Below are positions 23,743 to 35,222 of a DNA stretch of 64,000 nucleotides, piece by piece (the first letter of the stretch is position 1; each line of letters begins with the position of its first letter). The stretch covers positions 41,235,832 through 41,299,831 of the forward strand of contig NC_063172.1 of assembly GCF_023159225.1 (NCBI RefSeq), read 5' to 3'. Origin of the DNA: Perognathus longimembris pacificus (Eukaryota > Chordata > Mammalia > Rodentia > Heteromyidae). The translations under genes and the position numbers were made by a program. Below the pieces are notes generated by a model. The model was not told the origin of the DNA. It searched no databases and saw only the letters and a list, made by a program, of their open reading frames with translations.

Positions 23743-25013
23743 TTTATAACATATTTTTGCTAATCTTAAAATACCGTGAACCCTTGATATAGACCTATTC
23801 TATGTAACTTGTATGGAAATTGGATATTTTGGTTAATGAACTAAAATAATCAATATAATTATGTGCCAATATCATAGAATGCTAAGTCATTGGACAGAAT
23901 TCTATTTAGTCTATTTGGACCTTGTTTTGAGTTAATTTCTTCTTATCCACTATGTTTTTCTTGACTTAATCTGTGTGGAAAGACTAAAGCTGTATTTCCA
24001 TGTGTTATTTTTCAAATTAAACTATGCCAACATTAAACTGATAAACAGCATACTATAATTTTTTCTAACTTTTACCTTCTTTACATTTTACTGTTGACTG
24101 CATTTTTATAGAACTCCAACAACAATAACAAAATAATTCTGAATTTTTTTCCTCCTACCTCTCTCACCGTGGAGATGCAATGAATTTGTATCATGCTGAG
24201 ATTCTGAATTGCACCTTTGAGCCCTGCTTGAATTAGGTACTACTGAAATAAACTCCATCAAGATTCAACTCAGCTATCTTGTACATTATCTCAGTAAGAG
24301 GCTACCTGGGGTCACATTCTGTATTAAGTAGTTTTAATTTGTTAAGACACCGTATTCTTCCCTGAAAACAAATTTATCTTTTACAGTTAATGGAAGAAAA
24401 GGTAATACAATTATCTACCACTTATAATAACCAAATCAAGAGGAAAGATATTTGCATAGGAGCAAGAAAGTGTGTTAATAAATTCCATTTATCTGATATA
24501 GGTGAGGAAAATAGTTCTAGGGAAACATGAATATAATAAAATACTTAGTGTTAAAATAGTAATTTGAAGATGTGTATTAACATTAAATCCAGAAACAATG
24601 AGTAGTATCCATTTATATTATTTAAATTCTATAGCTTTCTATTTCCTTACCTATTAATTCTTATTTTTCTTTAAAAATAGTACAAAATTAATAAGTTTAA
24701 TAGCACTTTGAAAGGTTCTGGATGCCATTAAACTTTTGTAAGATGTTTCTGAGAGCTAATTCAGCATATTACTTGCTTGATTTGTAATAGTTTGAGAAAT
24801 CACCTATAATTGCCTAATATCGAATGTATTTTCAACAAAAAGATGCTATTTTAGTACTTATTATTTTTGAAGAGATCTCAATTTTTAAGGAATGTTTTCT
24901 TCTCAGATACTCATATTTATTTAACTATCTCTGCTCTCCTAGGATCCTCATTTTGGGACCTCACTGCTTCTTGTAAATTCGGACTTTTTTTATTTTTAAG
25001 AAACAGACAAGAC
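23743..25013. other. Unassigned DNA
   Basis: No recognisable gene or interspersed repeat. The composition is less repetitive around 24150-24360, so it may contain ancestral unique sequence. Confidence 0.5.
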
Positions 25014-25309
25014 AGGGTTGGGAATATGTCTTTGTGGTAGAGTGATTGCCTAGCATGCATGAAGCTTAGGGTTCAATTCCTCAGCACCATATAAACAGAG
25101 AAAGCCAGAAGTGGTGCTGTGGATCAAGTGGTAGAGTGTTAGTCTTGGTAAGAAGATGAAGCAGAAGAAGAAGAAGAAGAAGAAGAAGAAGAAGAAGAAG
25201 AAGAAGAAGAAGAAGAAGAAGAAGAAGAAGAAGAAGAAGAAGAAGAAGAAGCAAGGGACAGTGATCAGGCTTTGAGTCCAAGCCCCAGGACTGGCAAAAA
25301 AAAAAAAAG
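25014..25309 (+). mobile_element. IDL-Geo SINE with internal AAG expansion
   Basis: Left monomer 'gggttgggaatatgtctttg' with B box 'gggttcaattcc', then the right monomer up to 'gtcttggtaagaagatgaag', interrupted by a long AAG run and resuming at 'caagggacagtgatcaggct', then the poly(A). In other copies the interrupted position reads 'gagcaaaaagaagccaggga', so the short AAGAAG there seeded the expansion. The SINE abuts an L1 fragment at its right end. Confidence 0.9.
25163..25251. repeat. (AAG)~29 trinucleotide repeat inside SINE
   Basis: Near-perfect AAG for 89 bp, purine-only on the plus strand, so triplex (H-DNA) formation is possible. It reads as poly-Lys/Glu/Arg on the plus strand and poly-Leu or poly-Phe on the minus strand; none of these is a real protein. 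Confidence 0.95.
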
Positions 25310-26160
25310 TCAAGACAAAGAAACCAATGAGGAAATGCTCACTATCCCTATCCGTGAAGGAAATGCAAATAAAAACAACACTGAGATACCACCTGACCCC
25401 AGTAAGAATGGCATATATTCTAAATTCAGACAACAAATGCTGGTGGGGATGTGGAGAAAGAGGAACCTATTGCACTACTGGTGAGAATGTAAACAAGTAC
25501 AATCACTCTGTAAAGCAGCCTGGAGATTCCTCAAAAAACTAAACATAGACTGGCATACCATATGATCCAGCCATACCACTCCTAGGCATCTATCCTGACC
25601 ACCAAGAACCAATATATGACAAGGACACCTGCACCTTCACGTTCATTGCTGCACTATTAACACTAGCGAAGATATGGGAATAACCTAAATGCCCCACTAC
25701 AGATGAATGGATTAAAAATATGTGGTACCTATACACAATGGAATTTTAAACTGCCATTAGAAAGACAAAAATAATGACATTCCCTGGAGAATGGATGGGA
25801 CTGGAACAAATCATGCTGAGTGAGACAAGCCAAGAACAGACAGACAAATGGTGGTTGATCTCTCTGATATGTGGGTGGGTGTTAGAATTAAAATTAAAAG
25901 AAATAGAACAAAGTAAACTGATCTCAAGATACCAAAATTCAGTTAAAAGGAAAAAGGACACAGAATGAGTAGTAAGTGTGTGAGAAGAGTAATAATAATA
26001 TATCAGCTACATTACACTGAAGAAGTGAACTAAGCAACTCATTGGTAGGAATGGGAAGGAAGGAATGAATAAAAAAGAGAAGAGATGTTGCTAAACAAAA
26101 GGAAAGTAATGTATATGGAGAAAATGTTTTTATAGTTAAAATTCATAGACTTCATAAGCA
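25310..26160 (+). mobile_element. L1 3' fragment of the L1-H lineage, plus strand
   Basis: Encodes, in broken frames, the end of ORF2: [21 protein letters not shown] sequence (25330), the Cys-rich WRGCG-like block (25440-25480), [17 protein letters not shown] codons (25560-25590) and MWYLYTMEF-like codons (25720-25745), then a 3'UTR. The AAG-rich SINE interrupts or abuts its 5' edge. The block around 25600-25700 matches L1-H better than L1-A. Confidence 0.85.
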
Positions 26161-26166
26161 ATGTAT

Positions 26167-26216
26167 TTTTGCTCAAGACTAGCACTCTACCACTTGAGCC
26201 ACAGTGCCACTTTCAT
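26167..26216 (-). mobile_element. Geo right-monomer fragment
   Basis: 'gctcaagactagcactctac' and 'cacttgagccacagtgccac' are the reverse complement of the SINE right monomer without its left half. A 50-bp relic. Confidence 0.7.
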
Positions 26217-26280
26217 CGCTGTGAAAGTAAAAAAGTATATACTGTGAAATACATGTAATAACTTAAACCTAATAAAAAAT

Positions 26281-27028
26281 GAAAAGAAATAGTCAAGATA
26301 TGGAATCAGCCCAAATGTCCCTCAATGGAGAAATGCATCAAGAATTGTACTCACCCACCAGAAAAATAAAACGGCATTGTACCATTGGTAAGAAAATGGA
26401 AAGACTTGGAAAAAAATTATATTCAGTGAAGAAAGCCAGACCTAGAAATACACAGGTTGCATGGTTTCTCTCAGTGTGGTAGCTAGAGGTGCCTGTAAAT
26501 CTCCAAATAAACACATGGGGTTGTAAAGCAAAGGGTTACAAATGTATTAACTAAGGAGTAGTAGACTCTATGGAGAGTGAAAACAGTACACTTCTTTAAA
26601 AATACGAAGTCTAAGTCCAACAAGATAATTATCAGGGAGTGGGTACTTATAAGAGGATAGGGTGGGACCAAGTGAAGATAGGTATAAGAATAAAGGGGGG
26701 AAGAAGGGAGAAAGTAGGTAAGAATTCATTGTATATACCACCAAATCAAGAAATATAAGGAATGTGGTAGATTGTAGTGGAGTGAAGATGTAGAAGTTGT
26801 AAAACAAATCAAGATGCATTGTATACATAAATTGTTTGTTAAATGGACAAAAATTCAATACATAACCTAAAAAATTAAGGAGAGTGAGGGATGGAAGTAT
26901 GTTGAGAACATTAGAAGGCATGTCATTGACCAAGATGCACTGTATTTATAAAATGGTTTGGTGAATGATAATCCCTTTGTCCAACTACTTAAAGATAATA
27001 ACAATATTTGAAAGAAAGAAAGAAAGGG
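26281..27028 (+). mobile_element. Old L1 3' fragment, plus strand
   Basis: ORF2 C-terminal traces ('atggaatcagcccaaatgtc' near 26298; 'ggaaaaattatattcagtga' near 26410), then a purine-rich 3'UTR and the 3' end type 'gaccaagatgcactgtattt' (26927) shared with about 7.4 and 60.4 kb. An (AAAG)n run at 27012-27028 forms its tail. Confidence 0.75.
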
Positions 27029-27705
27029 ACACAAACTGACTCACATTGTAAAAGTAACCAATTGTATTGGATTGTGAAAACTAAATAGTCATCCAAGCTT
27101 TTCACATTCTCTGTATATTTTTTATGGGATTGCATACTTTTAAATAATTAATTTATAGCTCATATATTTTATATTAAAAGTTTTATCATTTCTATATAGA
27201 TAAAAATAATAGATAGAGATGCACATACATATCTACCTAAGATAAATATGCACATAAATATGTATGTGTGTATATATGTGTAAATATATACCTATATGTA
27301 TTTACTTGCATTTCTGCCATATATAGCTAATTATTATTTTACATAAATTTTACTTTAAATGGAAAATTCAGCAAACTGTAATAAAGATTCAGTATTTTCT
27401 ATTATTAATGTTAATTTTATAACTTTATAGATTGTTCATAGTCTATGCTTTAAAAATATCATATTATTTCCAAATATCTTAGCCATTTCTATTAAATTAT
27501 GAAATATTTAAAGAAGCTGGATTTCAATTCTATGCATAATGCTATAGCACCTACTTAGTCATGCTTTTATTTATAGGTAATGAATTTTATTTCATCTTTT
27601 CTTTCTTCTTTTTTCATCACCAATCTCAGTGTTTTCAATACTAGTGACTGGTGTAACTGTATTCTATTTTTTACTGTCACACTTAATACATGGCTTGTTG
27701 GTTTC
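27029..27705. other. Unassigned AT-rich DNA
   Basis: Very AT-rich with TA-rich runs around 27180-27310; nothing recognised. Confidence 0.5.
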
Positions 27706-28219
27706 TTTTTTTTTTTTTTCAAATTTTTACTATCAAACTGATGTACAGAGAGGTTACAGTTTCATACGTTAGGCATTGGATACATTTCTTGTACTGTTTG
27801 TTACCTTGTCCCTCATACTCCCCCTCCCCCTTTCCCTTCCCCACCCCAGGTGTTCAGTTCACTTACACCAAACAGTTTTGCAAGTATTGCTTTTGTAGTT
27901 GTTTGTCTTTTTTTACCCTGTGTCTCTCAAACTTGGTATTCCCTTTCAATTTCCTACTTCTAATACTAGTATACATGGTTTCCAATATACTCAGATAAGA
28001 TTACAGAGATAGTGTAGATAAAATCACAGGAAGGTGATACAAGAACATCATCAATAATAGAAGCTACAGATAAACATGGGACATTGAAAGTATTTACAAA
28101 TGTGATATAACAATCATTTCCATAACATGGAGTTCATTTCACGTAGCATCATCTTATGTCATCATAAGGGCATAGCTATTGGGCTCTTGTGATCCTCTGC
28201 TGTGACTTGCCTAAACCTG

Positions 28220-31200
28220 TGCTAATTATTCCCAATAAGGGAGACCATAGAGTCCATGTTTCTTTGGGTCTGGCTCACTTCACTTAGTATAATTTTTTTC
28301 CAAGTCCTTCCATTTCCTTACAAATGGGGCAATGTCATTCTTTCTGATAGAGACATAAAATTCCATTGTGTATATGTACCACATTTTCCTGATCCATTCA
28401 TCTACTGAGGGGCATCTGGGTTGGTTCCAGATTCTCGCTATGACAAATTGCGCTGCAATGAACATTGTTGTGCTGGTGGCTTTACTGTGATTTTGTTTGT
28501 GGTCTTTTGGATAGATACCCAAAAGTGGGGTTGCTGGGTCATAGGGGAGTTCTACATTTAGCTTTCTGAGGAATCTCCATACTGCTTGCCAGAGTTGCTG
28601 GACCAGTTTACATTCCCACCAATAATGAAGTAGGGATCCCTTTTGGCCACATCCCCTCCAAGAACTGTTATTGTTAGTTTTCTTGATATATGACATTCTT
28701 ACTGGGGTGAGATGGAATCTCAATGTTGTTTTATTTGCATTTCTCTTATGGCCAGTGATGTAGAGTACTTTTTCATATGTTTCTTGGTCATTCTCAATTC
28801 CTCATCAGAGAATTCTCTTTGTAAGTCTTTAGCCCACTTGATGAGGGGGCTATTGGTTCTTTGCGGTTTTGTTTTGGAGGAAGGTAATTTTTTTAGTTCT
28901 GAATATAATATAAATATGAGGACTTTGTCCATTGAATGGCCAGTAAATATTTTCTCCCAGTCTGTGGGCTTTCTGCTTATCTTGCGAGCTATGTCCTTTG
29001 CCCTGCAGAAGCTCTGCAGTTTGATGCAATCCCATTTGTCCAACGTTTCTTTGATTTGTAGTCTTTCTGGGTCTTTGTTAAGGAAGTTCCGTCCTGCGCC
29101 AAGGAGCCCAAGTGTTTCTCCTACTCCTTCCTTTAGTGTTTTCAGGGTGTCTATTTTGATTTCGAGGTCTTTAATCCATTTGGAATTGATTTTGGTGCAG
29201 GGTGATATATAAGGATCTAGTTTTAGTTTGTTGCATGTGTTGAGCCAGTTTTGCCAGCACAATTTGTTAAAGAGGCTATCTTTCTTCCAGACTATAGTTT
29301 TAGCACCTTTATCAAAGATTAAGTAGGCGTAGTTCTGTGGGTTTATTTCTGGGTCTTCAATTCTGTTCCATTGGTCTTCAGGCCTGTTCTGGTGCCAATA
29401 CCAAGCTGTTTTCATTGCTATAGCTTTATAATACAGCTTGAAGTTGGGTATTGTAATTCCTCCAGCACTCTTCTTTCTGCTTAGGATTGTTTTTGCTATT
29501 CTAGGTCTTTTATTGTTCCATATGAATATCGGATTGCTTCCTCTATTTCAACAAAAAATGGTGTTGGGTTATTAATGGGTATTGAATTGAATTTGTAGAT
29601 AGCCTTTGGCAATATTGCCACTTTGATTATATTAATCTTCCCAATCCAGGAGCAAGGGAGGATTTTCCATTTCCTTAGCTCTGACTTAATTTCATTTCTC
29701 AAGGTTTTAAAGTTCTCGTCAAAGAGGTCTTTCACTTCTTTGGTTAAGGTTATTCCTAGGTAGTTTATGTTTTGGGGGGCTATTGCGAAGGGACTAGCTT
29801 TCCTGATTTCTGCCTTGGTCTTCGGGTCATTAACATAGAGAAAGGCCTTGAATTTGAAGGTTTATTTTATATCCTGCAACTTTGCCAAAGTTTTGGATCA
29901 GCTCTAGTAGCTTGGGGGTAGAGTCTATGGCGTTCTTTAGGTATAGGATCATCTCACCTGCGAAGAGAGAAAGTTTAACTTCATCTTTTCCTATTTGGAT
30001 CCCCTTTATATTTTCTTCTTGCCTGATTGCTCTGGCTAGGAATTCTAGTATTATGTTGAAGAGCAGGGGAGAGAGTGGACATCCCTGCCTTGTTCCTGAT
30101 TTTAAAGGGAATGGCTTTAGTTTTTCACTATTTAGAGTTATGCTTGCTGTTGGTTTGTCATAAACTGACTTGATTATATTCAGGAATGTTCCCTGAAATC
30201 CCAGTTTTTCTAGGGATTTTAGCATAAATGGGTGCTGGATTTTATCAAACGCTTTTTCCGCATCCAGAGATAAAACCATTTGGTTCTTTAGCTTGCTCCG
30301 GTTGATGTGGTGGATTACATTAATTGACTTGCGTATATTAAACCAACTTTGCATCCCTGGGATGAATCCAGTTTGATCGTGGTGTATGATTTTTTTGATG
30401 ACCTGTTGAAGTCGATTGGCCAGAATTTTGTTGAGAAATTTTGCATCTATGTTCATCAGGGAGATCGGTCTGTAGTCCTCTTTCCGTGATGAGTCTCTGC
30501 CTGGTTTTGGGATGAGGGTTATACTGGCTTTATAGAATGAGTCTGGTAGTGAATGTTCTCTTCAATTTCATTGAAGTGTTTGAGAAATATTGGTGTGAGT
30601 TCTGTTTTGAAGGCCTTGTAGAATTCTGCAGTGAATCCGTCTGGACCTGGGCTTTTCTTGGATGGGAGATCATTTATTGCAGTTTCTATTTCAATAGTGG
30701 ATATGGGTCTGTTTAGAAGGTTTAAATCTTCATGGTTTAGTTTGGGGATATCAATTTATTCTAGGAAATCATCCATTTCTTCCAAGTTCTCGAATTTGTT
30801 GGCATAAAGGTTTGTAAAACAGTCCCTTATTATTTTCTGAATTTCGGTTATTTCTGTGGTTATGTTACCTGTTTCTTCTCTTATCTTGTTTATTTGAGTG
30901 TGCTGCCTTCGTCTTTTAGTCAGGTTTGCTAGGGGTCTGTCTATCTTGTTGATTTTTTTCAAAGAACCAACTCTTTGTTTTTTTGATTCTTTCGATGTTT
31001 TTTTTTTTGGTCTCCAATTGATTTAATTCTGATTTGATTTTAATTATTTGCTTCCATCTATTGACTTGGGATTTGGCTTGCTGTTCTCTCTCCAGAAAAT
31101 TAAGGTGCTTCCTTAAATTACTGAGTTGCTGTTTCTCCAGTTTGTTGGTGTATGTACTCAGAGATATAAATTTTCCTCTGAGTACTGCCTTTGCTGTGTC

Positions 31201-32061
31201 CCAAAGGAGCTGGTACTTTGTGTCCTCAACTTGGTTGAAGTCCATAAACATTTGAAAATCCATTTTAATTTCTTCAATGACCCACTGATGGTTCAGCAGT
31301 GTGTTGTTTAGTCTCCATGAATTGTAGGATTTTCTGTGGTGGCTGTTTTAGTTCAGCTCTAATTTTATTCCATTGTGGTCTGAGAGAATGCAGGGAATGG
31401 TTTTGATACTTATGAATTTGTACAGATTTTCTTTGTGCCCTAAGATGTGATCTATTTTGGAGAATGTTCCATGTGCTGCGGAGAAGAATGTGTATTCTGT
31501 TTTTGCTGGATGGAATATTCTGTAGATGTTGGCTAAGTCTACTTGGTCTATGCAATTATTAAGATTTGTGGTTTCTTTGTTTAGATTTTGGAGTGTTGAT
31601 CTGTCGAGAGGTGATAGTGGAGTGTTAAAGTCTCCAACTATCAATGTGTTTGGGTCTATGTGTGTTTTTAGAGTCAGTAGTGTTTGTTTGAAGTTCGGAG
31701 CTCCTGCATTTGGTGTGTAGATATTTAGGATGGTTATATCTTCATGTAGGAGAGATCCCTTTACTAGTATGTAGTAACCTTCTTTTTCTCTTCTTACCTT
31801 TTTTAATTTGAAGTCAGTTTTGTCTGATATTAGGATTGCAACTCCAGCCTGCTTATGGGGGCCATTTGCTTGATAGATTTGATTCCAGCCTTTCACTTTT
31901 AGAAGATGTTTACTTTTGCTGGATAGATGTGTCTCTTGGAGGCAGCAGAAAGATGGATCTTGATTTTTGATCCAACTTATGAGCCTATGTCATTTGATTG
32001 GAGAATTAAGTCCATTAATGTTGAGAGTTAGGATTGAGAGATGATCGTTTGTTGCTTTCAT
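28220..32061 (-). pseudogene. L1-A ORF2 remnant, long open blocks
   Basis: Start ATG at 32061-32059 (MKATNDHLSI). Open blocks: endonuclease (31896-31348) with GDFNTPLSPLDRS, FFSAAHGTFSKIDHI and the catalytic-type SDHNG; linker (31263-30756); reverse transcriptase (30456-29830) with [27 protein letters not shown] and, at the two-Asp box, FAGE where active enzymes have FADD (29953-29958); thumb/wrist (29735-29496, 29415-28720); Cys-rich tail (28723-28280) with RGCGQKGSLLHYWWECKL. A TGA at 31992-31990 replaces an Arg codon through a CpG change. The lost aspartates and frameshifts make it non-functional. Would be membrane-free and nuclear in activity if intact. Confidence 0.95.
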
Positions 32062-32110
32062 TATCACTATCTTGTTTAAAGCTGTGTCTTCCCATTTCTT
32101 GATCTAGTGT

Positions 32111-33230
32111 TTACTTAGGGTTCATTTCTCTGTCTGTATTGGGATCTTGATTATTTTTCCTGTATAGTACATCTTTGAAGATTTTCTGTAAAGCTGGTTT
32201 GATGGAGTTATATTGTTTCAGTTTTTCCTTACTGTGGAAGACTTTTATTTGACCTTCGGCTATGAAGGAGAGTTTGGCTGGGTACAGAATTCTTGGTTGG
32301 TAGTTATTTTTATTTAGTGTTTGGTATACTTCATTCCAGGCTCTCCTTGCTTTCATGGTCTCTGCTGAGAAGTCTGGGGTAATTCTGATTGGTTTTCCTT
32401 TATATGTGATTGTTTTCTTCTCCCTAACAGCTTTAAGGATTCTTTCCTTGTACTCTACTGATCTTGTTTTGATCACAATGTGTCAGTGGGATGTACTATT
32501 CTGGTCTGGTCGGTTTGGAGCTCTAAATGCTTCTTGTATCTGTAAATGGCTTTCCTTGTGGATATTTGGGAAGTTCTCAGCTAATATTCTGTTAAATAGA
32601 TTGCCTATCCCATTAACTTCTTCTCCAAGTTTTCCTCAATACCTATTATCCTTTAATTGGGCTTCCTGATCGTGTCTTGAATCTCCTGTGCGATCTGTTT
32701 TGTTGATTGGACTGGATTTGTATTGATTTTTGAACCTTCTCCATAGAATCTAAGGAATCTTCAGCTCCTGAGATTCGATCCTCTGCTTCCGTTAGTCGGG
32801 ACTGTAGGCTAGCTACTTGATTTCAAATCTCTTTTCCTTCTGTTTGGTCTTTCCTGATGATTTCCATGTCATTTCTTAGGTCTTGTATGGACTTCTTTAC
32901 TTCATTAACTTCATTACTTTGGTTTTGATTGTTGTCTCTCAAATCTTTAAGCTGGGTAGCTATCTTTTCATTTGACTCTTGACGTTCATTTATCTTTCTA
33001 TTTGTGGATGCCATGAAATTCTCCATTAATATTTACTTTGCCTCCTCATGCTCTAGAATAATTGACTGAAGAGATTCAAACTTTTCATTTATCATGTTTA
33101 TCAGTAGACTTTGTAGAGCATTTTGGGGGTTCTCTTCTATGTCTTTGATTGACTGCTCTGCTTCCTGCTTGTTTTGAGTGGGGGATAAGACTTCATTGTT
33201 TGCCATCTTTCTTGTGTTCCTTCTGCCCAT
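32111..33230 (-). pseudogene. L1-A ORF1 remnant (RNA-binding chaperone)
   Basis: N-terminus probably at 33230 (MGRRNTRKMANNEV; a second Met at 33206). Coiled-coil heptads lie at 33026-32823 (LKDLRDNNQNQSNEVNEVKK, then IQDLRNDMEII), used for trimerisation. The RRM region (about 32800-32480) is interrupted. The C-terminal domain is open at 32476-32111 with TYKGKPIRITPDFSAETMKA, YPAKLSFIAEGQIKVFHSK and ends TDREMNPK. It lies just upstream of ORF2 in the standard bicistronic order. Confidence 0.92.
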
Positions 33231-33239
33231 TTCAATTGG

Positions 33240-35222
33240 GAATGCCAGTCTACCAGCACCTGTGAGCACCGCTTAGGACCCAAAGCAGCCCTTACCAAGC
33301 ACTGTTGTGTAAATCTTACAAGTTCACAATTATATACAGATACCTTGTATACCTGTCTATAAAATTAGATTTGGTGTTCCTAAAGAATACAATTTCTATA
33401 TAACAACTGATCCTGAGCCCTGTAATCAGTAGTTACTTATTTACTGTTACAACCCTATACACAATTCTTGTTTTTATGTTAAGTTATTTTAGGACTGGCT
33501 TTCTTTATGAACCCCTTTGATTCACTCAGATTAAGCTGGGATACCCTCTATCCAATAACCAGGAGTCAATGGAATCTGGAGGTCCAGGCAGTAAGTCAGG
33601 AGGGTAAGTTGGAGCTAGTAAAGAGAATAGAGTAAAATGTATTGGGGGGGTGGTGGTGGTGATTTTGGTGTAGTTTCAGTGATGTGGAAATGTGGAGAAG
33701 AGTAGAATCAGTAGAAAGAACAAGGTTATAATGACAGACAATGGAGAGTTAGCAGAAAAGAGTGGAGGTGTTATTCATAGGAAAGTAATTTTTAAAGAAA
33801 GAGAACGCAAAGAGAGAAATAAAGTAAAAATACTGGAAGATAGATACAGAAAACAGAGAAAAATTATTTAATAAAGAAAAAAAGATAAAAAGAAGAAAAA
33901 TAGAAAAGGAACAACCCAAACAAACAAACAAACAAACAAAAAAACTTGATAAAACAACCCGGTAAAAATGGAAAACAAACAAACAAACAAACAAAAAAAA
34001 ACCAATGATGTTTCAGAAGTGAAAAAATTAAAAAGAATTTTTTTTAAAAGTTTAAAAAACGTTTGAAAAGAAAAAAAAATGGAGTCCTTCTTGTTTGGAT
34101 GGTCTTTCCCCAGTCTCGTTTCCTTGCAATGGTCTGCAGTCTATTTTCCTGATTGACTGGTTTGAGTTGATTTCAGTTTGCAAGGGGTGGATCTGTTCTG
34201 ACCCTTTTCCCCTGATGGTGCAATCCTGGGTGTCTGTGGTTTGCACAGCTTGCAGGTAGGGCTTGGGCATCCTCTGTAGATGGGTACATGAGCAGTCTCG
34301 GGAACTGTGGCTCCTCTGTCTGCTGTGGGGCCGCTGCCTTTGATGCCTGGCTTTGAATAGGCTGTGGACTCAGCAGGGCGGGTGGCCTCTGGCCTGTTTT
34401 ACCGGGCTGAGAGTTGCTTTCCTGGGCAGGTTGGCCTCCTTGGTGGAGGTGGCTATGGAAAGCAGCTCCGTTTCAGGCTGGGAATTGGGCTTCCTCTGTG
34501 ACGGGACCGTTTAGCTGTCCCAGGAACTGTTTGTTCCCCCGTCTGGTGTTTCTGTGCCCCCGGGAGCCGCTCGCAGCTTTTCCTTTAAATTTAGAAATTC
34601 TGGCGGGCAGGACGGGGCACCTCTGGCTAAGCCGAGGCCCAGGACTCGCCTCCCGCCTGAGAAGGGGGTGTTCTCCTGGGCGGAGCTGGCTCTCACTGTT
34701 CAGTCCCTCCTGCCCTTTTCAAAGATGGTTACTTTGACCTTGCTTTCCCCAGGCCCGCTTTAGTTCCAATCTGGTCTGACCCTATGCCAGTGGCAAAGAT
34801 GGCGCTTTGCTCTGGCGGTGGGGACAGGGATGCCTTCCAGAAGCTGCTCTGTGGGCACAAATGAGAATATCTTTCGTGGGGTACTCACGCTTTCTCTGTG
34901 ATTTCAGGTCGTCCGTGCTCAGCCGCCGTCTGGAGTATTTCTTGCTGGTCTCTGCTGTGTGCTTTAGCCATGTGGAGTGAGGGTTGCTGTGCCGGGCGCT
35001 GTGCCGGTGCTGCACTGGCACGGCAGCGGGATGCCGCCCGGAGCTCAAATCTGTGTTTTCAGACGAGCAAAGTCAATTTTTCCTTCCTGGCCAGATCCCT
35101 GTACTGTGAGAACTCACTCTGGCTGTCTTTCTAGGAGGAAAAGTTTCTATGGGTGAGAAAATTGCGATTTCAGAGGGAGCTCAGCTAGGGCTCTGCTGCT
35201 CCTCCGCCGTCTTCCCAGAAGT
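33240..35222 (-). promoter_or_regulatory. L1-A 5'UTR / internal promoter region
   Basis: In L1 this region carries an internal RNA polymerase II promoter. It has an A/T-homopolymer half (about 33700-34080) and a G+C-rich, CpG-containing half (about 34100-35222). No tandem monomers of the mouse type are seen. It contains an antisense (plus-strand) frame of 107 codons at 34414-34737 and a sense 61-codon frame at 34696-34511, both with homologues in L1-I. Promoter activity is inferred from position only. Confidence 0.6.
34414..34737 (+). other. Antisense ORF in L1-A 5'UTR (ORF0-like?)
   Basis: 107 codons antisense to L1-A, Trp/Pro/Arg/Ser-rich, no known domain. Homologous to the L1-I antisense frame at 63547-63951 and retaining the same frame despite substitutions. 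The corresponding region of the older L1-B (about 22.75-23.2 kb) is not open to the same extent. Confidence 0.4.

Larger units (their letters stand above)
27706..35222 (-). mobile_element. Near full-length L1-A, minus strand (~7.5 kb)
   Basis: Plus strand opens with a 15-base T-run and the L1 3' terminus, and closes at 35.2 kb with the reverse of a 'cggcggaggagcagcagagc' 5' terminus typical of full-length L1. Order on the minus strand: 5'UTR (35222-about 33240), ORF1 (about 33230-32111), about 50-bp spacer, ORF2 (32061-about 28220), 3'UTR. No convincing TSD: only a 6-bp GTTTCT match at the edges. ORFs are broken in a moderate number of places, so it is younger than L1-B. Confidence 0.93.

Noticed and set aside
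25050..25436. Poly-Phe/poly-Leu reading frames on the minus strand
   Set aside because: Translation of the AAG repeat inside a SINE; no protein.
28720..29415. 231-codon frame as a host gene
   Set aside because: It is L1 ORF2 sequence within a complete L1.
27700..35222. TSD for L1-A
   Set aside because: Only a 6-bp GTTTCT match at the edges, next to a T-run; too weak to claim.
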